Shown here: positions 58,823 through 64,000 of the stretch, piece after piece
Numbering within the stretch: the stretch's first letter is position 1
Layout of the letters: each line of letters begins with the position of its first letter
Source: M3007 sp044347755
GTDB taxonomy: Bacteria > Bacteroidota > Bacteroidia > Chitinophagales > Saprospiraceae
DNA length: 64,000 nucleotides
Direction of reading: 5' to 3'
Assembly (NCBI GenBank): GCA_044347755.1
Contig: JBIKUE010000002.1
Location: forward strand, 58,020-122,019
Made by a program: the position numbers and the translations under genes
The notes under the pieces: model-generated
What the model was told of the DNA's origin: nothing
The model's database searches: none
Seen by the model: only the letters and a program-made list of their open reading frames with translations

Positions 58823-59971
58823 ATGGGTTTAGCTGCCGAACGTATTGACAACCTTCAATTAATCCGCCAAAGTGCGCGGGATTTCGCTGAAACACATATT
58901 CGACCTTATATAATGGAATGGGACGAGGCTCAGTTCTTTCCTATGGATATGTTCCACCGCATGGGTGAACATGGCTTTTTAGGAGTGTTGATTCCCGAAG
59001 AATATGGAGGTGCTGGCCTTGGATACCAGGAATACATCACCATTATTGATGAGATCTCTAAAGTTTGCGGTTCCATTGGCTTGAGTGTTGCTGCGCATAA
59101 CTCTTTGTGCACGAACCATATATTTTCGTTTGGCAGTGAAGAAATTAAACGCAAATACCTGCCTTTGCTGGCAACCGGCCAATGGATAGGAGCCTGGGGA
59201 CTTACGGAACCAAATACCGGATCAGATGCCATGCGTATGCAGTGTGTTGCCACCCCCGACGGCGATCATTGGGTGCTTAATGGTACAAAATCCTGGATCA
59301 CACATGGGAAAAGCGGACATGTTGCTGTGGTAATTGCCAGAACCGGAGAGTTATTGGATAGTCGTGGCATGACAGCATTTGTGGTGGAAAGAGGCACTCC
59401 GGGCTTTTCTGCCGGAAAGAAAGAGAACAAACTTGGTATGCGCGCCAGCGAAACCGCAGAAATGATTTTTGATAATTGTCGGATACACAAAAGCCAAATC
59501 CTTGGTGAAATTGGTGACGGCTTTATTCAGGCGATGAAAATCCTGGATGGAGGCCGGATCAGCATCGCCTCGCTTGCACTTGGCATTGCAAAAGGTGCTT
59601 ACGAAGCTTCTGTCAAATATGCCAAAGAACGGCAACAATTTGGTCAACCAATCTCAAATTTTCAGGCTATCTCTTTTAAATTAGCGGATATGGCAACGAA
59701 AATTGAAGCCTCCGAATTATTGGTGCGGCAAGCAGGAAGCCTGAAAGATGCTGGTGAAAAGTGTACAAAGCAAGCCGCAATGGCAAAATATTATGCCTCT
59801 GAGGTTTCTGTGGAAGTAAGCACAGATGCTGTCCAGATTTTTGGCGGATATGGTTATACCAAAGACTTCCCCGTGGAAAAATTCTACCGCGACTCTAAGC
59901 TTTGCACCATTGGTGAGGGTACTTCAGAAATCCAGAAGCTAGTGATTGCTCGAGAAGCATTAAAAGGCTAA
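58823..59971 (+). CDS. Acyl-CoA dehydrogenase
   Basis: A 382-aa FAD enzyme that forms the trans-2 double bond in acyl-CoA during beta-oxidation or branched-chain amino acid breakdown. It has the N-terminal helical domain, then IGAWGLTEPNTGSDAMRM and LNGTKSWITHGKSGHVAVV (FAD and substrate pocket), ENKLGMRASETAEMIFDNC, YAKERQQFGQPISNFQAI, VQIFGGYGYTKDFPVEKFYRD and the catalytic Glu in IGEGTSEIQKLVIAREAL. Length is normal. It is monocistronic under a promoter that carries a palindrome suggesting control by a dimeric repressor. The chain-length preference is not readable. Confidence 0.95.
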   Translation: MGLAAERIDNLQLIRQSARDFAETHIRPYIMEWDEAQFFPMDMFHRMGEHGFLGVLIPEEYGGAGLGYQEYITIIDEISKVCGSIGLSVAAHNSLCTNHIFSFGSEEIKRKYLPLLATGQWIGAWGLTEPNTGSDAMRMQCVATPDGDHWVLNGTKSWITHGKSGHVAVVIARTGELLDSRGMTAFVVERGTPGFSAGKKENKLGMRASETAEMIFDNCRIHKSQILGEIGDGFIQAMKILDGGRISIASLALGIAKGAYEASVKYAKERQQFGQPISNFQAISFKLADMATKIEASELLVRQAGSLKDAGEKCTKQAAMAKYYASEVSVEVSTDAVQIFGGYGYTKDFPVEKFYRDSKLCTIGEGTSEIQKLVIAREALKG

Positions 59972-59979
59972 GTAGCGCC

Positions 59980-61890
59980 CTAACGAATTAATTCCAGAAT
60001 CAATGGCATGTTAGCCGGTATTTCCAGTTGGCTTAATTGGCTGGTGGTAGTACCGGCTAACACATTTAAGGCCCTTGTGTATCCTGCCATACGCTCCTGA
60101 AAACGGTTGGTATTCAGTGTTTTTGCCTGGTCGGAAAAATTTAATACGACCATAATAGTCTTCGCGTCGTCATACCTGAAATACACATAAATACCCTTTT
60201 CCGGTTCACGATCGATCGGTGCAAATTGCATCAGTTTGCCGGTTTGCAAAGCTGGTGTGTTATTCCGGTACTGAATCAATCTTTGGGTAAAAAGAAAGGC
60301 ATCCTGCTCTTCAGGGGTTCTCCCTGATTCATGAAACTTATTAATAGTGTCTCCAGGCCATCCTCCGGGAAAATCTTTTCGATATGCTTCCCAGCCAGGC
60401 ACTGTCTTTGAGTTGCTGAGTATTTCTGTGGCATAGTATATCTGGGGTATCCCTCTGGTAGTCATTAAAAAGGCCAAACCTGTTTTAAACTTGCCCGGGT
60501 GCTCCCCTATTTGGGAAAAATACCTTTGCATATCATGGTTATCTAGCATGATCAGGTTTCGATAAGGATCCTTGTAAAAGTAATCCTGTGCAAGCACATA
60601 ATAAATTTTTGAAGCGCCTTCAGTCCACGTAGTAGGTTTAGTTAGCGCCTCTTGAATGGCAAAACAGAGTTGAAAGTCAATGACCCCGGGTAGATTGGAG
60701 TCGAAATTTCCGCGTGTCATGGGCTGATCATCTGCAAAAAAACCTTGTATGGGCACGGCATTTTCCCAGATCTCACCAAACATAGAAAGATTAGGGTATT
60801 CATTGCGGAGTGCAGTACACCATTTACTGCAAAAGACCTGGTCAGAATACGTATAGGTATCAATCCGGAAATCATCAAATCCGGCATACTCTATCCACCA
60901 AATGGATTGCTGGATCAGGTAATTGGCCATATGGGGGTTGCGCTGGTTTAGATCCGGCATTCGTTTGTCAAACCAGCCATCCTGAAATCTTTTTTTATCG
61001 TATTCCGATGCATAAGGATCTACCAGTGCCGGAGCCCGGAAAGAGGTTTGGGTATAGCTGTCCCACTGATTTATCCAGTCTTTAGATGGCAAATCCTGCA
61101 TCCACCAATGGTTGTCGCCAATATGATTCAAAACGACATCTCTTACTACTTTGATCCCCTTTTGATGGCAGGCTGAAATGAGATTTCGAAGGTCTTCATT
61201 GGTTCCAAATCTTCTGTCTACCCTGTAGTGATTGGTCAGTGCATATCCATGATAGGATGCCTCCAATTGATCATTTTCCAACTCCGGGTTCAACCAAATG
61301 GTGGTTATGCCCAAAGATTGCAAGTAATCCAAATGGTTTTGTATGCCTTTAAAGTCGCCCCCATGTCGACCGGTAGGATTGTCCCTTTCCATCCCCTGCA
61401 GCATTCCGGGAATTTGATCGTTGGAAGGATCTCCATTTGCAAATCGGTCTGGAAAAATAAGGTAAACCACATCCTTCGACGTAACTCCTTGAGCCTTTGG
61501 AGTATCTTTCCTTGAACGAATGGGGTATTCAATAGTGATGATCTGGCTACCTTGCGTAAATACCAGTTGGAGATTCTGCGCTGGCGCTTTTTCTTCGATC
61601 TGCAGCGTAACAAACAGGTAGTTAGGGCTTTCAGCTTTTTCTGCTTTTAATAGTTTGACTCCTTTAGCATGTAATAGTTGAACCTGAAATTCACCAATAC
61701 CTTTTTTATGGAACAAAACTTCTACCTGATTCCATTTCATCCCCGTCCACCAGTTGGACGGCTCCACACGCATATCGGTTGGTGTATTGGAAGCAATACG
61801 CGGTTTTACGGCATTTTTATGCGGATTTCCCAGGTAATTGGTGCATTGCAGAAAGATCAAACTGCAAACACAGAGCCAATGGATCTTCAT
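59980..61890 (-). CDS. GH13 alpha-amylase-family lipoprotein (neopullulanase/cyclomaltodextrinase-like)
   Basis: A 636-aa lipoprotein (lipobox ending LQC, Cys16) with an N-terminal Ig-like domain (MRVEPSNWWTGMKWNQVEVLFH) typical of cyclomaltodextrinase and SusA-type enzymes, and a GH13 barrel. Four conserved regions are present: DVVLNHIGDNHWW (~250), FDDFRIDTYTY with nucleophile Asp (~343), FGEIWENA with acid/base Glu (~371) and LDNHDMQRYF (~448). A C-terminal beta domain ends LEIPANMPLILELIR. It hydrolyses maltodextrin or pullulan in the periplasm or at the outer membrane. It lies downstream of an SLC45-like MFS importer (through a GlsB-type gene and a hairpin), so released malto-oligosaccharides may be taken up by that transporter. 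Confidence 0.92.
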   Translation of the reverse strand: MKIHWLCVCSLIFLQCTNYLGNPHKNAVKPRIASNTPTDMRVEPSNWWTGMKWNQVEVLFHKKGIGEFQVQLLHAKGVKLLKAEKAESPNYLFVTLQIEEKAPAQNLQLVFTQGSQIITIEYPIRSRKDTPKAQGVTSKDVVYLIFPDRFANGDPSNDQIPGMLQGMERDNPTGRHGGDFKGIQNHLDYLQSLGITTIWLNPELENDQLEASYHGYALTNHYRVDRRFGTNEDLRNLISACHQKGIKVVRDVVLNHIGDNHWWMQDLPSKDWINQWDSYTQTSFRAPALVDPYASEYDKKRFQDGWFDKRMPDLNQRNPHMANYLIQQSIWWIEYAGFDDFRIDTYTYSDQVFCSKWCTALRNEYPNLSMFGEIWENAVPIQGFFADDQPMTRGNFDSNLPGVIDFQLCFAIQEALTKPTTWTEGASKIYYVLAQDYFYKDPYRNLIMLDNHDMQRYFSQIGEHPGKFKTGLAFLMTTRGIPQIYYATEILSNSKTVPGWEAYRKDFPGGWPGDTINKFHESGRTPEEQDAFLFTQRLIQYRNNTPALQTGKLMQFAPIDREPEKGIYVYFRYDDAKTIMVVLNFSDQAKTLNTNRFQERMAGYTRALNVLAGTTTSQLSQLEIPANMPLILELIR

Positions 61891-61910
61891 TTTTGTATTA
61901 TTTTATAACA

Positions 61911-61943
61911 AACCCCATCCCAGACGCAATCCGGGATGGGGTT
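61911..61943 (-). terminator. Terminator between the GlsB-type gene and the amylase gene
   Basis: A perfect 11-bp stem, AACCCCATCCC (61911-61921) with GGGATGGGGTT (61933-61943), has an 11-nt loop. It lies 18 bp after the GlsB-type stop. The following minus-strand bases are A/T-rich but not a pure T-run. It lies 20 bp before the amylase start. Confidence 0.65.
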
Positions 61944-61960
61944 AATTTAGTTGTTAAGCT

Positions 61961-62218
61961 TTACTTCCTTTTTACCAGCCCTAATAAAAACAATAAAACC
62001 AATGCTCCGATAACAGCAGTAGCAATGGTACTGACCAAACCACTTCCAAGGGATACATGAAGTACTGAGCGGAACAACCAGTTGCCAACGAATGCTCCCA
62101 GAATACCCACAATGATATTACCAAGTAGCCCGAAGCCAAAGCCCTGCCGAATTTGACCGGCCAGCCAGCCGGAAACCGCTCCTACTAACAAGGTGGAGAT
62201 CAAATCATTCATTTCCAT
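61961..62218 (-). CDS. GlsB/YeaQ/YmgE-family membrane protein
   Basis: An 85-aa protein with three hydrophobic helices and the family pattern GAVSGWLAGQIRQGFGFGLLGNIIVGILGAFVGNWLF, then TAVIGALVLLFLLGLVKRK. Members are small stress-linked inner-membrane proteins once called transglycosylase-associated. Met at 62218 or 62212 are both plausible; the first is used. It sits 36 bp after the SLC45-like MFS gene on the same strand. Confidence 0.9.
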   Translation of the reverse strand: MEMNDLISTLLVGAVSGWLAGQIRQGFGFGLLGNIIVGILGAFVGNWLFRSVLHVSLGSGLVSTIATAVIGALVLLFLLGLVKRK

Positions 62219-62254
62219 AAGTTGTGTAGTTATATAGGTGAACAAAAATGTGGA

Positions 62255-63625
62255 TCAATGCCCGATGATATCATCCTTATCCTCAACAAACCGAACTGAA
62301 AGTGCTGCAAGCAGGAAAAATATCCCTCCCATAACAATGGCCCAAATGGCATTATTACTGTAAATATACTTTACAATTGGTCGGTTGATTATTCCACTAA
62401 CGATCTGAGGAATCGTGATAAAGAAGTTGAAAATACCCATGTAAACCCCCATTTTATGGGCCGGAAGTGCACCAGCAAGCATGGCATAAGGCATAGCTAA
62501 TATACTAGCCCAGGCTATCCCAACACCAGCCATGGAAAAGATCAGAAAATTGGGGGAGTTTGCAAAATACATGGAAATTAAACCCAGTCCACCACAGGTA
62601 AGTGCCAGTGCATGGGTATTTTTCCGCCCAAGCCTGGCTGCGATCCGGGGTAAAAACAGCGCAAAAACAGCCGATACACCGTTATAAACGCCAAAAATGA
62701 TACCTGTCCAATTACTGGCATCGCTGTAGGATTGAGAACTGGTATCATCAATAGCGCAACCATAAACATGGTGGGCAATGGCCGGAGTAGTAAATACCCA
62801 CATGGAAAACAATGCAAACCAGGAGAAAAATTGAACCCAGCCCAACTGCCGCATGGCTTTCGGCATATTTACCATGTCGGTGATTATAGTAGACAGCGCT
62901 CCTTTTGATGGAGCGGATGTAGTTTCCCCTCCATATTTAGCCTGTTCCTCTGGAGGATACTCCTTTGTAGAAAACACTGTCCATAAAATGGCAGCAACTA
63001 ATAAGATTCCGCCGATATAAAATGCCCACCTGACATTGTCCGGAACCAACCCGTCAGGAGCTGTATCGGCGAAAGACATTTTTTTAGCTAAAAACCAGGG
63101 CAACCAAGACCCGATCACGGCGCCAACACCGATCAACGCAGTCTGAGCCGAAAAACCCTGCGTACGTTGTACAGAGGGCAGTTTATCTGCAACAAGCGCC
63201 CTGAACGGTTCCATAGCTACATTAAAGGCTGCATCCATGATCATCAACATTCCTGCCCCCATGAGCACCAGAGGTAGTGCAGCAGCCAGAATTCCGGCAT
63301 TGGGCATTAACATCATACCAAAACAGGCAGCTAATGCTCCAGCTAAAAAATAGGGTTTCCGTCGGCCAAAGCGGTTCCAGGTTCCATCGGAATAGTAACC
63401 AATGATCGGCTGGACAATCATTCCTATAATTGGGGCTACCAGCCAAAAATTAGGCAATTCATGTACATCTGCACCATAGCGTTGTAAAATACTGCTGGCA
63501 TTACCATTTTGAAGTGCGAATCCGGCCTGAATGCCCAGAAATCCCACGCTCATATTCCAAATACTTCGATTGGACAGAAGCGGTTTACGGTCTAATTGTT
63601 GGTGAGTGGGAGTAGAAGCAGCCAT
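62255..63625 (-). CDS. SLC45-like MFS sugar transporter
   Basis: A 456-aa MFS protein of the plant sucrose transporter/SLC45 type, with twelve hydrophobic helices. Marks are GFLGIQAGFALQNGNASSILQRYGADVHELPNFWLVAPIIGMIVQPIIGYYSDGTWNRFGRRKPYFLAGA, the mid segment AMEPFRALVADKLP, a large central loop, and GVYNGVSAVFALFLPRIAARLGRKNTHALAL. Bacteroidota homologues take up maltose and related disaccharides. The ATG at 63625 is preferred over 63652, because an AACCTTTG -7-like element (minus, 63650-63657) overlaps the upstream ATG. The nearby amylase supports a maltodextrin role, which is inference. Confidence 0.9.
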   Translation of the reverse strand: MAASTPTHQQLDRKPLLSNRSIWNMSVGFLGIQAGFALQNGNASSILQRYGADVHELPNFWLVAPIIGMIVQPIIGYYSDGTWNRFGRRKPYFLAGALAACFGMMLMPNAGILAAALPLVLMGAGMLMIMDAAFNVAMEPFRALVADKLPSVQRTQGFSAQTALIGVGAVIGSWLPWFLAKKMSFADTAPDGLVPDNVRWAFYIGGILLVAAILWTVFSTKEYPPEEQAKYGGETTSAPSKGALSTIITDMVNMPKAMRQLGWVQFFSWFALFSMWVFTTPAIAHHVYGCAIDDTSSQSYSDASNWTGIIFGVYNGVSAVFALFLPRIAARLGRKNTHALALTCGGLGLISMYFANSPNFLIFSMAGVGIAWASILAMPYAMLAGALPAHKMGVYMGIFNFFITIPQIVSGIINRPIVKYIYSNNAIWAIVMGGIFFLLAALSVRFVEDKDDIIGH

Positions 63626-63649
63626 GTTGTTTTGTTTGAGATGATGAAG

Positions 63650-63657
63650 CAAAGGTT
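63650..63657 (-). promoter_or_regulatory. -7 element of the SLC45-like transporter gene
   Basis: Minus-strand AACCTTTG, one mismatch from TAnnTTTG, overlaps the upstream ATG and predicts an ~18-nt leader for the start at 63625. Confidence 0.35.
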
Positions 63658-63693
63658 GAAAAAATCATTAACCCTGCAACTATTCTTCAAACA

Positions 63694-63729
63694 AAATAAA
63701 AAAACCTGCTACTTTTCAGCAGCAGGTTT
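63694..63729 (-). terminator. Rho-independent terminator near the right edge
   Basis: AAACCTGCT (63702-63710) pairs with AGCAGGTTT (63721-63729), 9 bp with a 10-nt loop. On the minus strand it is followed by a T-run (complement of 63695-63701). It directly abuts the stop of the small frame ending at 63728. Confidence 0.75.
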
Positions 63730-63838
63730 AAATCCATCCTTTATAAACCTTCTTGCTTTTAAATTTGGTGGTTCTCAAATCTGGCTTTTGTAAATCCGGG
63801 GTGGTTGTTTCAAAAACAAAAGTATTACTATTAACCAT
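63728..63838 (-). CDS. Possible 36-aa basic peptide gene
   Basis: A short frame from the ATG at 63838 encodes a peptide with an N-terminal NSNTFVFETTTPDL segment and a strongly basic C-terminal half (RTTKFKSKKVYKGW). The stop lies on the terminator stem at 63694-63729, and the upstream region is A/T-rich as in other genes here. The frame continues upstream to 63982, but the added residues look non-coding. No family was recognised. It could also be only the 3' end of a transcript. Confidence 0.35.
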   Translation of the reverse strand: MVNSNTFVFETTTPDLQKPDLRTTKFKSKKVYKGWI

Positions 63839-64000
63839 GATAGTTTTAATTTGTTTAAAAAAAAATAATAAAATTTGTAAAAACTTAGGCACGCAACCCA
63901 AGCTTATGTAAATTTGTTTTGTTGAATAAATCTGGTTCATGGAATTGTCGAATGACATATCGGTATTAAAGGATTTGGTCAAAATCTTGTTTGCCAGGGT

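Noticed and set aside
1..64000. tRNA, rRNA, IS elements and prophage genes
   Set aside because: Intergenic stretches were read for cloverleaf or rRNA segments and proteins for transposase or phage motifs; none was seen, though a covariance search was not possible.

Overview
The window looks like a chromosomal segment of a Bacteroidota bacterium, most likely a Saprospiria/Chitinophagia-type environmental lineage (for example a Saprospiraceae relative). The evidence is a SusC/SusD outer-membrane pair, two proteins with type IX secretion (T9SS) C-terminal sorting tails, a DUF1573 protein, lipoproteins with short lipobox signals, almost no Shine-Dalgarno sites, and repeated -7 elements of the form TAnnTTTG (often TACCTTCG or TACCTTTG), the Bacteroidota promoter signature. 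No rRNA, tRNA, CRISPR array, IS element or prophage gene was found. It reads as ordinary chromosome with a few large accessory surface genes.

Layout. 1-5.4 kb: the end of a SUMF1/FGE-fold gene, a DsbA/FrnE-like oxidoreductase, and a T9SS surface protein with eight Cys-containing ~51-aa repeats. 5.6-7.6 kb: aguB-aguA, agmatine to putrescine. 7.9-23.6 kb: a co-directional block of SusC, SusD, MFS sugar porter, FG-GAP/ASPIC lipoprotein, a beta-barrel-like protein, a second FG-GAP/ASPIC lipoprotein, then an MBOAT acyltransferase. 23.6-27.4 kb: an unrecognised 552-aa helical protein, a ~700-bp gene-free stretch with promoter, strong secondary structure and terminator (candidate structured RNA), rimM, and two small exported proteins. 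27.7-31.5 kb: a polysaccharide-deacetylase-like protein overlapping an L-2-hydroxyglutarate oxidase, and an exported amidohydrolase-like protein with a damaged metal site. 31.7-37.3 kb: an M16 peptidase pair (active plus inactive), yajC, a lipoprotein and a small membrane protein. 37.3-43.3 kb (minus): DinB-like protein, GH29 fucosidase, class III adenylate cyclase, nadE. 43.4-47.8 kb: housekeeping genes folK, deoxynucleoside kinase, ruvB, ubiX and tpiA. 47.9-54.0 kb: a 2033-aa T9SS protein with a metalloprotease, sixteen PKD domains and a phosphoesterase-like domain embedded inside one of the PKD domains. 54.3-60 kb: a barrel-like protein, class I aldolase, two glycosyltransferases, a DEDDh exonuclease and an acyl-CoA dehydrogenase. 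60-63.7 kb (minus): a lipoprotein alpha-amylase, a GlsB/YeaQ-type protein and an SLC45-like MFS sugar transporter.

How the genes fit together. Two carbohydrate-uptake settings are visible: the SusCD/sugar-porter block at 8-14 kb and the amylase/MFS pair at the right end, which would fit extracytoplasmic maltodextrin hydrolysis followed by inner-membrane import. The fucosidase suggests glycan scavenging. The most unusual items are the nested PKD/phosphoesterase giant, the promoter-structure-terminator region at 25.35-25.93 kb, and the twin FG-GAP/ASPIC lipoproteins flanking a barrel-like protein beside SusCD. Two genes (the MBOAT gene and lhgO) have their -7 element only four bases before the start codon and may be leaderless.
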